Positions 1 through 8,621 of a DNA stretch of 64,000 nucleotides are shown here, piece by piece; positions within the stretch are counted from its first letter, which is position 1; every line of letters begins with the position of its first letter. A program made the position numbers and the translations under genes. Below the pieces are notes generated by a model that saw only the letters and a program-made list of their open reading frames with translations, was not told the DNA's origin and did not search any database. The DNA comes from Macondimonas sp035325645 (GTDB lineage Bacteria; Pseudomonadota; Gammaproteobacteria; UBA5335), in assembly GCA_035325645.1 (NCBI GenBank), contig DAOKZK010000004.1, forward strand, positions 11,429-75,428. The letters run 5' to 3'.

Positions 1-495
1 CACAGCAGTGATTTTCCAACTCGCCAGTTCGGAGTGCCGCTGGCGGGCAGCCTGATACCGTGGATCGACGTCGCGCTGGCGAACGGTCAGAGCCGCGAGG
101 AATGGAAAGGTCAGGCCGAGACCAACAAGATTCTCGGTCGGGCCGAGCATCCGGTACCGATCGACGGGCTGTGCGTGCGCATCGGCGCCATGCGCTGCCA
201 CAGCCAGGCGCTGACCATCAAGCTGCGCCGCGATCTTCCCTTGTCCGAGATCGAGACGATGATCGCCGGTGCCAACGAGTGGGTGCGTGTGGTGCCCAAC
301 GACCGTGAGTGCAGCGTGCGTGAGCTTACCCCAGCGGCGGTCACTGGCCGGCTCGAGATTCCGGTCGGGCGGTTGCGCAAGCTCAACCTGGGACCTGAAT
401 ACCTCAGTGCGTTCACGGTTGGCGACCAGTTGCTCTGGGGCGCGGCGGAACCCTTGCGGCGCATGCTCGGCATTGTGCTCGACGATCGGGGGTGA
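1..495 (+). CDS. asd: Aspartate-semialdehyde dehydrogenase, C-terminal part (5' end outside window)
   Basis: This enzyme reduces aspartyl-4-phosphate to aspartate semialdehyde in the lysine, threonine and methionine pathway. The open frame runs from base 1 with no start codon in the window, so only about the last 164 residues are seen. They match the end of the gammaproteobacterial Asd family: the stretch GVPLAGSLIPWID, then NGQSREEWK, RCHSQA (dimer and active-site region), VVPNDRE and the terminal GDQLLWGAAEPLRRML. The GTG at 34 is an internal valine codon and not a start. Asd next to fimV and truA is a common gammaproteobacterial arrangement. The identity is very secure; the length of the whole gene cannot be judged. 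Confidence 0.95.
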   Translation, partial: HSSDFPTRQFGVPLAGSLIPWIDVALANGQSREEWKGQAETNKILGRAEHPVPIDGLCVRIGAMRCHSQALTIKLRRDLPLSEIETMIAGANEWVRVVPNDRECSVRELTPAAVTGRLEIPVGRLRKLNLGPEYLSAFTVGDQLLWGAAEPLRRMLGIVLDDRG

Positions 496-677
496 CCGCC
501 GGAACCACACGCGTTTCTTCATGTTTGAGTCCTGGTGCCGATATGTCGAGTCGGGAGGGCTGCTGGACAAGCCGATCGTTTCCCGCTCTGGTCGCGGTAT
601 AGTGATCGCTGTCGCCAGCCAGTCGGGCGAGGCCAAGGACGGTCCCGGTTTCAAACCGCATGAAGGGGTAGATTCGC

Positions 678-3227
678 GTGCAGATCAAAAAGACGACACG
701 GGCCGTATCGGCGGCCTTGATTCTCCTGGCGCCGACCCTGGCCCATGCGCTGAGTACCGGCGCAATCGAAGGTCGTTCCTATCTCAACCAGCCGCTCGAG
801 GCACGAATTCCGCTGACCTCCGCCACCGCGGATGAGCTGCGTTCGTTGCGCGTGAATCTCGCGCCCAGCGAAGTCTATCAGCGGGCGGGGATCGATCTCG
901 GCTCGGAACTGGCTGGCCTGCAATTCCGCATCGTGGCCGACGATGGCCGGCCCTACATTCTCGTCACCAGCCGGGACAGCATACGCGATCCTTTCCTGAC
1001 CTTTCTCGTGGAACTCAGCTGGGGAGAAGGGCGGCTGGTTCGTGAATTCACCCTCCTGCTCGATCCGCCCACGCTGATGGCGCCGGCGGCTCCGCCTGAA
1101 ACCCGTCAGGCGGTGACCGAGCCCCCCTCGCCGTCATCGGAGCTCGAGCGTGTGGAACGGCCGACGCCCTCCGCCATCCAGTCAACGCCAGCAACGATCG
1201 CGCGGACGAGTCCAGCGCCGGACGCTGAAGCCAAAGCCGCTGCCGGCGGGGAGCGTCGCGTGCGACGGGGCGATACGCTATGGGCCATTGCCGGCGAGCA
1301 AAGCCGCTTCGAAGCGGTCAACAGGAATCAGATGATGCTGGCCATCTACCAGCGCAATCCGGGCGCATTCGACGGCAACATCAACCAGTTGAAGGCCGGC
1401 GCGATCTTGCGAATGCCGAGCGCGGAGGAAATGCGCGCCATCTCGCGGGCTGCGGCATTGGCCGAGGTGCGTCGGCAGAACGAGGAGTGGCGCGCGGGAC
1501 GGCGAACGGCCGTGGCCAGTGCGCCTTTGGCGGCCCCGACGTCACCCGCTGCGCCCTCCCGGCCGACGTCCTCTGAAGTGCCGGCTCGGGATGTGTCGAA
1601 AGCGGCAGCGCCTGCTCGTCCCCGCTTGGAGTTGGTCGCTCCGGACGAGGCGGCCGTTGCCGCGGCGCCGTCGTCCGATGGCCTTCGCGGCGATGCAGCC
1701 GGCGCAGGCCAGGTCCCCGGCATGAACGCCTCGCCCGCAGCGTCCGGGCCGGAGGCATCCAGCGCCGGTGCAGCGCCCGGATCGACCGCAGGACTTGGGG
1801 TCGCGACGTCCGGAGAAGAAGCCGGCGCCGAAACGCCGGGATTGTTGCAGATGGACAGCGCTACGGCGCTTGCCTTGCAGGAGGCGCCTGAGCTTACGCC
1901 TGAATTGCAGACGGCGGATCCTGCCTTGGAGGGCAATGACGGATCGGCGGTGCTTCAACCGCTGCCAGCGGCCCCAGAGGCCATCGCACCTCCCCCCGCC
2001 GAGATTCCGGAGGGCGCCGGCACGGGCAGCATTTGGTGGGGTTTGCTGGCTGCCCTCCTTGCGGCCGGCGCTGTGGTCTTCGGCTGGGTGTTCTACCGCC
2101 GCCGCAAGTCATCGCAATTGGCAGACGAAGACGCCATCGACTTCGTTCTTGGTGAATCGGGCGAGGATAATCCGCCCACTCAGGACGACTTTCGTTCGCG
2201 CGTTGCCCGGCAGGAGCCCGTTATGGGGAGTGAGGCGGCGAGTATGGTATCCGATGCGGACTCCGATCCCACGACGGATACGCAGCCCGGGATGTCCCCA
2301 TTCGAGAAGGAAGGGGCACTCGGCGTCGATCAGGACGACCCATTGGCCGAGGCGGATTTCAATCTTACGTATGGACTGTTCGAGGAGGCTCTAGCCGTTG
2401 TAGAACAAGCCTTGCGGAGACAGCCGGACCGTCGTGATCTCAAGCTCAAGCGACTCGAGGTGTTCTTCGCGATGTCGGATCGGGAATCGTTCCTGGAACA
2501 TGCCCGGCTGCTCGCGGCCGAGCCGCAGGGTCAGGCCGATTCGGCTTGGGAACGATGCATGGTGATGGGGCAGCAGATGTTTCCCGACGAGCCGTTGTTT
2601 CAGAACATGCCGGCAGGCACCGCCGGCGACGATTTCCTCGATTTCAATCTCGACACTCCGTCCGATCAGGGCCCGGGCGGCGTGGATGCCGCTCCCGCTG
2701 GCGATGAGCGCACGACGGTACTGAACCGCCACGCGGATGCCGCGCCTGCGACCGGTGACGACGGTGATCTGGCGTTCGAATTGTCCGAAACCGATCTGGA
2801 TCTGGGTACCGGGACGCAGGTGGAGGACGCGGTCGAAAAGCATCTCGACATGGCTCGCGTCTATCTGGGCATGGAAGAGTTCGCCGCGGCCCAACGCGAA
2901 CTCGACCAGGCGTTGCTGGAGGGCTCGAGCGAGCAGCAGGCCGAGGCCCGGGAACTCATGGAGCAGGTCAGTCAGCGTGCCGGCATGGCCCACGATGCCA
3001 CCGATCAGGCCTACCTCGTGGATGTGCCCGGCACGGGCACGCTCGATATCGAAGACTTCGGGACGCGCGACGATTTCGGTACCCGCCTCGATCTTGCGCG
3101 TCAGTATATGGAACTCGACGATGTGGAAGGGGCACGCGCGCTGATCGACGAAGTAATCAAGGACGGCAGCCCGGAGCAGCGGCGCGAAGCGGAGAGCTTG
3201 ATGGCTCAGCTGCCGACCCGATTCTAG
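678..3227 (+). CDS. fimV: FimV-like LysM/TPR polar hub protein
   Basis: FimV proteins are inner-membrane, peptidoglycan-binding hub proteins that organise the cell pole and type IV pilus or twitching machinery. The 849-residue protein starts at GTG 678 behind a GAAGGGG ribosome site. It has a signal peptide (residues 1-24), a FimV N-terminal domain (about 25-140), a LysM domain (about 195-250, RRGDTLWAIA), a long Ala/Pro-rich low-complexity stretch, one membrane helix near 450-475 followed by RRRK, and a cytoplasmic acidic part. That part carries two TPR-like copies (about residues 715-770 and 800-849), the last being the conserved FimV C-terminal domain. A terminator follows directly. The family is clear; whether this cell has type IV pili is not visible here. 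Confidence 0.9.
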   Translation: MQIKKTTRAVSAALILLAPTLAHALSTGAIEGRSYLNQPLEARIPLTSATADELRSLRVNLAPSEVYQRAGIDLGSELAGLQFRIVADDGRPYILVTSRDSIRDPFLTFLVELSWGEGRLVREFTLLLDPPTLMAPAAPPETRQAVTEPPSPSSELERVERPTPSAIQSTPATIARTSPAPDAEAKAAAGGERRVRRGDTLWAIAGEQSRFEAVNRNQMMLAIYQRNPGAFDGNINQLKAGAILRMPSAEEMRAISRAAALAEVRRQNEEWRAGRRTAVASAPLAAPTSPAAPSRPTSSEVPARDVSKAAAPARPRLELVAPDEAAVAAAPSSDGLRGDAAGAGQVPGMNASPAASGPEASSAGAAPGSTAGLGVATSGEEAGAETPGLLQMDSATALALQEAPELTPELQTADPALEGNDGSAVLQPLPAAPEAIAPPPAEIPEGAGTGSIWWGLLAALLAAGAVVFGWVFYRRRKSSQLADEDAIDFVLGESGEDNPPTQDDFRSRVARQEPVMGSEAASMVSDADSDPTTDTQPGMSPFEKEGALGVDQDDPLAEADFNLTYGLFEEALAVVEQALRRQPDRRDLKLKRLEVFFAMSDRESFLEHARLLAAEPQGQADSAWERCMVMGQQMFPDEPLFQNMPAGTAGDDFLDFNLDTPSDQGPGGVDAAPAGDERTTVLNRHADAAPATGDDGDLAFELSETDLDLGTGTQVEDAVEKHLDMARVYLGMEEFAAAQRELDQALLEGSSEQQAEARELMEQVSQRAGMAHDATDQAYLVDVPGTGTLDIEDFGTRDDFGTRLDLARQYMELDDVEGARALIDEVIKDGSPEQRREAESLMAQLPTRF

Positions 3228-3250
3228 TCTACCTCACGACCGGCACCCCG

Positions 3251-3277
3251 AGGGGCGATATCGCCCCTTTCTTTTTT
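3251..3277 (+). terminator. Rho-independent terminator after fimV
   Basis: A near-perfect inverted repeat with arms AGGGGCGA and TCGCCCCT is followed by TTTCTTTTTT. It sits 24 bases after the fimV stop and before truA. Confidence 0.85.
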
Positions 3278-3316
3278 CGGACCTTGCGCAGGCAGGGAAT
3301 GCGCTTGCGGTGGCGG

Positions 3317-4117
3317 ATGGTGAACAAGATGCGGATCGCTCTGGGAATCGAATACGTCGGAAGCTCCTTTCAAGGCTGGCAGAGCCAACGACATACCACC
3401 GCGACCGTCCAGGGCTGCATCGAAGCGGCCCTGAGTCGTGTTGCGGCGGCGCCCACGGCCGTCGTCGCCGCCGGGCGGACCGATGCCGGCGTCCATGCCC
3501 AGGGGCAGGTCGTCCATTTCGACACCCACATGCCTCGGGATCAGGCTGCGTGGGTTTTGGGCGTCAATCGATATCTTCCCCCCTCGGTCTCTGTGCAATG
3601 GGCGCGCACTGTTCCTGATGCGTTTCATGCGCGGTTCAGCGCACAGTGGCGGCGTTACGGCTATATCATCCATGACGCGCGTGAGCGCAGCGCCCTTCTG
3701 GCGGGGCGGGTCACTTGGTGTCACTATCCTCTCGATGCCGACCGCATGGCGCAGGCCGCGCAGGCGCTGATCGGGGAGCATGACTTTTCGTCTTTCCGCG
3801 GCCAGGAGTGCCAGGCGAAGTCCCCTGTTCGGACCGTGCAGGCCTTGACCGTCGTCCGGCGAGGCCCCTTGGTGGTGCTGGAGATTCAGGCGAACGCCTT
3901 TTTGCATCACATGGTGCGGAACATTGCCGGTGTGCTGATGAGTATCGGCAGGGGCGAACGGTCCGTCGCGTGGGCCCGTGAGGTGCTGGCGCAGCGTGAC
4001 CGCAGTCGCGGAGGGGTGACCGCGCGCCCCGACGGGCTCTATCTCGCCGCGGTCGGCTATGCCGCATCGTTCGGCCTGCCTGACCCCGCGCCCCTCATGA
4101 TCCCGGCCCCTGCGTGA
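3317..4117 (+). CDS. truA: tRNA pseudouridine(38-40) synthase TruA
   Basis: TruA converts uridines 38-40 of the tRNA anticodon stem to pseudouridine. The frame contains the family signature GRTDAGVHA, with the catalytic aspartate at about residue 56, the N-terminal motif IEYxGxxFxGWQ, and C-terminal FLHHMVRNI. Start choice is uncertain: the frame stays open to a TTG at 3284, with ATG codons at 3299, 3317 and 3329. The conserved part begins at MRIALGIEY (3329). I chose 3317, which gives 266 residues, a normal length; none of the candidates has a strong ribosome site. The gene lies just after the fimV terminator, so it needs its own promoter. Confidence 0.9.
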   Translation: MVNKMRIALGIEYVGSSFQGWQSQRHTTATVQGCIEAALSRVAAAPTAVVAAGRTDAGVHAQGQVVHFDTHMPRDQAAWVLGVNRYLPPSVSVQWARTVPDAFHARFSAQWRRYGYIIHDARERSALLAGRVTWCHYPLDADRMAQAAQALIGEHDFSSFRGQECQAKSPVRTVQALTVVRRGPLVVLEIQANAFLHHMVRNIAGVLMSIGRGERSVAWAREVLAQRDRSRGGVTARPDGLYLAAVGYAASFGLPDPAPLMIPAPA

Positions 4118-4177
4118 GCGCCTTTCGCTCGACTCGAGTTTACAGAAGTGCCCAAAAATCGCTATGATCACGAGCTT

Positions 4178-4663
4178 ATGTCCGAGCCCTTGCCTGAATT
4201 GGTCGATGTCGACCGGCTCTCCCTGCGCGGCGCGCGGCTGGAGGGGCGGTTCGCGATTGTGCAGTTCGAGCGGCTCCGCGACATGGTCGCCGAACCGGAC
4301 GGCGAGCTTTCTTTCGCGTTGCGGTTCTACCAGGACGGCGAAGGTCGCTCGCGCATTGCCGGCACGATCGAGGCGAGCGTGGTGCTCGTCTGTCAGCGTT
4401 GCCTGCAACCGATGGAGCAGCGATTGGCTGCCGAGACGGAGTTGGTGGCATTGGCCGAGGAGCGGGATCTGTCGCAGGTGCCCGCGGAAGCCGAACCGCT
4501 GTTGACCGGGGGAGAGCCGGTCCGATTGATCGATTTGATCGAAGACGAGGCCATTCTCGCGCTACCGATTGTCGCGGTCCACGACCAGTGCGCGGCGCCG
4601 GATCGGCCCGTTTCCCCTGTCGGCGAGCTCAGCCCTTTCGCGGTGCTGAAACGGGACAGATGA
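4178..4663 (+). CDS. yceD: YceD family protein (DUF177), 23S rRNA accumulation protein
   Basis: YceD is a small conserved protein encoded upstream of rpmF in most bacteria and linked to 23S rRNA accumulation; its biochemical role is not settled. The protein shows the family's central CQRC-LQPM segment (two cysteines), a conserved LIEDE-ILALPI stretch and a late cysteine (DQC). I take ATG 4178 (MSEPLPELVD) as start, giving 161 residues. The frame is open upstream to GTG 4148, but those ten extra residues have no family counterpart. The rpmF gene follows 65 bases downstream and is probably cotranscribed. Confidence 0.85.
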   Translation: MSEPLPELVDVDRLSLRGARLEGRFAIVQFERLRDMVAEPDGELSFALRFYQDGEGRSRIAGTIEASVVLVCQRCLQPMEQRLAAETELVALAEERDLSQVPAEAEPLLTGGEPVRLIDLIEDEAILALPIVAVHDQCAAPDRPVSPVGELSPFAVLKRDR

Positions 4664-4728
4664 AGTTCAACGGTGCGGGCCGCTTGGGTTCGCCGAATGT
4701 CTAGAATATCCACTGGAGTTTTCAGATC

Positions 4729-4911
4729 ATGGCTGTACAGCAAAACCGCAAAACCCGTTCCAAGCGCGGCATGCGCCGCTCCCATGACGCGCTGACCAGC
4801 CCGTTCCTGTCGGCAGATTCCGTGACCGGGGAGACCCATCGTCGCCACCATCTGACGCCCACCGGGCACTACCGCGGCCGCAAGGTTCTGGGCGGTCCGG
4901 CCGAGGAATGA
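4729..4911 (+). CDS. rpmF: 50S ribosomal protein L32
   Basis: L32 is a small protein of the large ribosomal subunit. The 60-residue product has the typical MAVQQNRKTRSKRGMRRSHD beginning and the HRRHHLTPTGHYRGRKV ending. It is the gammaproteobacterial form without the four zinc-binding cysteines. It sits in the conserved order yceD-rpmF-plsX-fabH, which couples ribosome and lipid synthesis genes. Confidence 0.97.
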   Translation: MAVQQNRKTRSKRGMRRSHDALTSPFLSADSVTGETHRRHHLTPTGHYRGRKVLGGPAEE

Positions 4912-5027
4912 GTCGGTCGCGGCGCGCCGCCCCGTCGGTGCCACGACACGCAATCAGCGCGAGCCTGGCATGATCCGCAACCCGGTGGGTCTCGAAGCGC
5001 GCGCATGGCCGGGCTGGCGGAGCCAGG

Positions 5028-6068
5028 ATGAGTAACACGATACACATGGCGCTGGATGCCATGGGCGGCGACCACGGCCCTCGGGTCACCGTACCGGCGG
5101 CCTTGTCGGCCTTGTCGGAATACGAAGACCTCCATTTGACGCTGGTGGGGCAGCCTGCCGCTCTGGAAGCCGAGTTGTCGCGTCGGGGGGCCGGCTCGCC
5201 GGGCCGCCTTTCGATTCACCCCGCGATGCAGGTGGTCGAGATGGACGAATTGCCGTCGAAGGCCCTGCGCAACAAGAAAGACTCCTCCATGCGGCTCGCC
5301 CTCGACCTGGTCAAGGCGGGGCGCTGCTCGGTCATGGTCAGCGCGGGCAACACCGGCGCGCTCATGGCCACGGCCCGCTTCGTCCTGAAGACGCTGCCGG
5401 GGGTCGATCGCCCGGCCATCATCTCCGCGCTGCCGACCGTGCGCGGACACACCTATGTGCTCGATCTGGGTGCGAACGCCGATTGCACGGCGGAACAGCT
5501 CCACCAGTTTGCCGTCATGGGATCGGTCATGGTGCAGGCGGTCGACCATCTCGACCGTCCCAAGGTCGGGCTGCTGAACATTGGTGTGGAGGAAATCAAG
5601 GGCGTGGAGTCCGTCAAGCAGGCGGCTCGCCTGCTCCAGGCAGATCCGTCGATCAACTACTGCGGCTTCGTCGAGGGGAATGACATCTACGGGGGGAAGG
5701 TCGATGTCGTGGTCTGTGATGGCTTCGTCGGCAATGTCGCGCTCAAGACCAGCGAGGGGCTGGCGCACATGTTGAGCGAATATATCCGGCAGGAGTACGG
5801 CCGCAATCTGCTCACGAAACTGGCGGGTCTGATCTCGCTGCCGGTACTCAAGGCCATCAAGGGCCGTATGGATCCACGCCTCTACAACGGCGCCAGCCTG
5901 CTCGGGCTGCAGGGCGTCGTCATCAAGAGCCATGGCGGCGCCGACGAATTGGCTTTTGCCAACGCGATCCGGCTGGGCATGAACGCGGCGCGCATGTCGG
6001 TTCCCGACCGCATCGCCCATCTGGTCGGGTCGGCGCTGCAAGGGCGAGCGCGTGGAGGGGAACCGTGA
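5028..6068 (+). CDS. plsX: Phosphate acyltransferase PlsX
   Basis: PlsX turns acyl-ACP and phosphate into acyl phosphate, the donor for the first acylation of glycerol-3-phosphate. It is a peripheral membrane enzyme. The 346-residue protein carries the family hallmarks near the N-terminus (LDAMGGDHGP), the SAGNTGALMA loop, LDLGAN and the FVEGNDI segment. The start ATG 5028 follows an AGCCAGG sequence. The last four bases overlap the fabH GTG start, which implies translational coupling in a phospholipid and fatty-acid operon. Confidence 0.97.
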   Translation: MSNTIHMALDAMGGDHGPRVTVPAALSALSEYEDLHLTLVGQPAALEAELSRRGAGSPGRLSIHPAMQVVEMDELPSKALRNKKDSSMRLALDLVKAGRCSVMVSAGNTGALMATARFVLKTLPGVDRPAIISALPTVRGHTYVLDLGANADCTAEQLHQFAVMGSVMVQAVDHLDRPKVGLLNIGVEEIKGVESVKQAARLLQADPSINYCGFVEGNDIYGGKVDVVVCDGFVGNVALKTSEGLAHMLSEYIRQEYGRNLLTKLAGLISLPVLKAIKGRMDPRLYNGASLLGLQGVVIKSHGGADELAFANAIRLGMNAARMSVPDRIAHLVGSALQGRARGGEP

Positions 6069-7033
6069 CGCCCGTTTATTCGCGCATCATTGCCACGGGC
6101 AGTTACCTGCCGCGCCAGGTCGTTACCAATGCCGACTTGGAAGCGCGGCTGGACACCAGCGATGCCTGGATCCGCGAACGGACCGGCATATCGGAGCGCC
6201 ACATCAGTGCAGCCGACGAGACGGTCAGCATGATGGCCGAGCAGGCGGCCCGACGGGCGCTCGCTTCCGGGGGACTCGCGCCCGAGGATCTCGATCTCAT
6301 CATCGTGGGCACGACCACGCCGGACCAGATCTTCCCCAACTGCGCCACCATGCTGCAGGAACGGCTCGGTATCGCCGGAATCGGCGCGTTCAGCCTCGAA
6401 GCCGCCTGCAGCGGCTTCATCTATGCCCTGAGCGTGGCCGACAAGTTCATTCGTACGGGAGATGCCCGCCGGGTGCTGGTGGTGGGCGCAGAGATGATGT
6501 CCCGCCTCGTGGACTGGAATGACCGGACCACCTGTGTGCTGTTCGGTGACGGCGCCGGCGCGGTGATTCTCGAGGCGACGAGCGAACCGGGCATCATCGG
6601 GACGCTGCTGCATGCCGACGGCCGTCATCGTGAACTGCTTGAGTTTCCGGGTGGCGTGGGCCGGGATTTTCGCAATCTCGAGAACGTCCATCTCCAGATG
6701 CGCGGCAGCGAAGTGTTCAAGGTGGCGGTCGCGACGCTCGGACAGAGTGTCGAGGAATGTCTGAGCCGCTTCGGTCATGACAAGTCCGAGGTGGACTGGC
6801 TGATCCCGCACCAGGCCAATGTCCGCATCATTCAGGCAACGGCCCGCCGGCTCGGTATGTCGATGGATCAGGTCGTCGTGACCGTCGATCGTCACGGCAA
6901 TACGTCCACGGCTTCCATCCCGCTGGCGCTGGACGTGGCCGTACGCGACGGCCGTGTCCAGCGGGGACAGTTGTTGTTGCTGGAGGCTTTCGGGGGGGGG
7001 TTCACCTGGGGTTCGGCGCTGATCCGTTTCTGA
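6065..7033 (+). CDS. fabH: Beta-ketoacyl-ACP synthase III
   Basis: FabH condenses acetyl-CoA with malonyl-ACP to start fatty-acid synthesis. The 322-residue protein has the complete catalytic triad: Cys115 in LEAACSGF, His249 in IPHQAN and Asn279 in HGNTS. A glycine-rich loop near the C-terminus (FGGGFTWGS) is typical. The start is GTG 6065, overlapping the plsX stop. Unusually, the usual next genes fabD and fabG are absent: the cluster stops here and an orphan pmoC follows 116 bases later. Confidence 0.96.
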   Translation: MTPVYSRIIATGSYLPRQVVTNADLEARLDTSDAWIRERTGISERHISAADETVSMMAEQAARRALASGGLAPEDLDLIIVGTTTPDQIFPNCATMLQERLGIAGIGAFSLEAACSGFIYALSVADKFIRTGDARRVLVVGAEMMSRLVDWNDRTTCVLFGDGAGAVILEATSEPGIIGTLLHADGRHRELLEFPGGVGRDFRNLENVHLQMRGSEVFKVAVATLGQSVEECLSRFGHDKSEVDWLIPHQANVRIIQATARRLGMSMDQVVVTVDRHGNTSTASIPLALDVAVRDGRVQRGQLLLLEAFGGGFTWGSALIRF

Positions 7034-7101
7034 CGACCGGGCCATGCGGAAGCCCGCGCCGTTGATCCACGTCATGGCACGCCTGCGGCCAGATGGCGAA
7101 G

Positions 7102-7127
7102 ATGATCACAGACCAACGTGATCATCC
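7102..7127. repeat. Perfect 9-bp inverted repeat in the leader of the orphan pmoC
   Basis: The arms GATGATCAC and GTGATCATC are exact reverse complements separated by 8 bases. The repeat ends 22 bases before the pmoC start codon. It could be an operator for a dimeric regulator or an mRNA hairpin; the sequence alone does not decide. Confidence 0.6.
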
Positions 7128-7149
7128 GTCCATTCACAGGAGCCGCGCC

Positions 7150-7968
7150 ATGAATGCCGTGACCAAACCCCAAACACTTCCCCCTGCGCCACAGACGCTC
7201 GTGCAGCGCCTGCTCGGTGCGCTGGGCCTGCTGCAGGACGAGTCGCGTCCGCCTCGGATGCCTTGGCTGGCCGCTGTGATCGGCATCGGGCTGGCAGGAC
7301 TGATCTTCGGTCTGTATCGCTGGTACCAGCAGGTCTTTTCCTTTTCCGTCGGGCTCGACTACTTCGAGCAGGATTTCCAGACCTACTGGATGAATCTGCT
7401 GTATGCCCAAGGCATCATCATCACGCTGATCGGGTTGGTGGGCGTGCCCTTGTTGTGGTTCACCCGCCCCGCGCAGATCGTGATGTCCCCTCAGCGCGAA
7501 CTGTCGATCTATTACGCCATCCTCGCCTTCATGGCTGTGGGCAGCGTGATCCTCGTGGCGATTCTGGGCGTCTTCGTCGAGGCCGATGCGGCCTGGCACC
7601 AAGTCACCATCCGCGACACCGACTTCACGCCCACTCACATCGGACTGTTTTATTTCGCGATTCCCTTGGGCGCTGTCGGTGCCATCCTGGGCTTCATCCT
7701 GATTCACACCCGCATGCCGTATTTCAGCAACCGCGTTTCGATTCCCTTGGCGCTGATTGTCGCCGCGCCGGTTCTGATCATGCCCAATCTGGGGCTGAAC
7801 GAGTGGGGCCACACGTTCTTCTACGCGGAAGAACTGTTCGCCGCACCGATTCACTGGGGCTTCGTGGTGCTGGGCTGGGGCCTGTTCGGCATCGGCGGAT
7901 TCATGGTGCAGATCCTGCAGCGCATCCGCGAGTTGACGACGCTGGAACCGAAGCCGATCAAAGGCTGA
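7150..7968 (+). CDS. pmoC: Orphan PmoC/AmoC subunit of copper membrane monooxygenase
   Basis: PmoC is the membrane subunit of particulate methane/ammonia monooxygenase that carries the Cu_C and Cu_D copper sites. This 272-residue copy starts at ATG 7150 behind CAGGAG; the open frame reaches 7093, but the family begins near MNAVTK. Predicted ligands are all present: Asp146, His150 and His163 (D-x3-H-x12-H) and Asn217, His221 and His235 (N-x3-H-x13-H). Hydrophobic segments fit five to six membrane helices. There is no pmoA or pmoB beside it; fabH lies upstream and a strong terminator follows, so it is a single-gene unit. It resembles the operon copy at 58491 in the metal-binding parts but differs in the N-terminus. 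Extra pmoC copies are known in methanotrophs and ammonia oxidisers. Confidence 0.93.
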   Translation: MNAVTKPQTLPPAPQTLVQRLLGALGLLQDESRPPRMPWLAAVIGIGLAGLIFGLYRWYQQVFSFSVGLDYFEQDFQTYWMNLLYAQGIIITLIGLVGVPLLWFTRPAQIVMSPQRELSIYYAILAFMAVGSVILVAILGVFVEADAAWHQVTIRDTDFTPTHIGLFYFAIPLGAVGAILGFILIHTRMPYFSNRVSIPLALIVAAPVLIMPNLGLNEWGHTFFYAEELFAAPIHWGFVVLGWGLFGIGGFMVQILQRIRELTTLEPKPIKG

Positions 7969-7995
7969 TTCGGTCCGCGCGGGATTGACGCAAAG

Positions 7996-8023
7996 GGCGC
8001 CGCAGATTGCGGCGCCTTTTTTT
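7996..8023 (+). terminator. Rho-independent terminator after the orphan pmoC
   Basis: A 9-bp GC-rich stem (GGCGCCGCA paired with TGCGGCGCC, three-base loop) is followed by seven T residues. Confidence 0.92.
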
Positions 8024-8156
8024 GTGTTCAAGGTCATCCGGAGTCGGTCGATACCCTCCATGAAGTCCTGCATCCGGTTGGGCTTCCGCGGAGCCCGAGA
8101 TAGACGAGCCGACGTGTCGAGAACAGATACAAGAAACAGAAAAAAGGAAAAACATC

Positions 8157-8486
8157 ATGAATAAGAATCTTAAAATCAGTGCCTTTTCGTTTCTGGTTGG
8201 CGTGGTGCCCCTGGCGGCTCAGGCCGATATGATGCCCATCACCTACAGCGAACTGTCGGAGATCAGTGGCCAGGCCCTGACGCTCGACATCGGCAAGACG
8301 AAGGACAAAGGCTTGTCGCTGTCCATGGATGCCACGGGTGGCAGTTTCTCGGTCGGTCCGTCCAAGAGCAAGGTCAGGGCCCTGTCGTATTCGGATCCTG
8401 TTAGCGGCGCGGGCTTCAGTTTTGATGGTGGTCGCGACAAGTCCAAGGGTTTCACCTTTAGCTGGACCCTGCCGGCTGCGCCCTGA
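8157..8486 (+). CDS. Small secreted protein of unknown function with an ELSxxSGQA motif
   Basis: The 109-residue protein has an evident signal peptide (basic start MNKNLK, hydrophobic core, cleavage after about residue 23 at AQA). The mature part opens with a motif reading ELSEISGQA, which resembles the N-terminal motif of small surface proteins found in many Gammaproteobacteria (DUF6160-like, from memory). The rest is rich in Gly, Ser, Asp and Lys, with short beta-strand-like repeats. The start ATG 8157 follows AAAAAGGAAAAA, an A-rich, strong-looking ribosome site. It is a single gene bounded by terminators on both sides. I cannot assign a function. Confidence 0.7.
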   Translation: MNKNLKISAFSFLVGVVPLAAQADMMPITYSELSEISGQALTLDIGKTKDKGLSLSMDATGGSFSVGPSKSKVRALSYSDPVSGAGFSFDGGRDKSKGFTFSWTLPAAP

Positions 8487-8509
8487 TTCTCTGTCAATAG
8501 TGTCTTCCG

Positions 8510-8543
8510 GCAGCAGGGGTCCCTCGGGGCCCCTGCTGCTTTT
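8510..8543 (+). terminator. Rho-independent terminator after the small secreted protein
   Basis: A long hairpin with arms GCAGCAGGGG and CCCCTGCTGC, plus an inner CCC/GGG extension with one bulged T, is followed by TTTT. Confidence 0.88.
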
Positions 8544-8621
8544 GAGGCATTACGGTTTGCATCGTGCCGGAGTTATTCCCTATAAGGGTGGGATGACCCC
8601 CGCGCCCACGAGGTACGAGCA

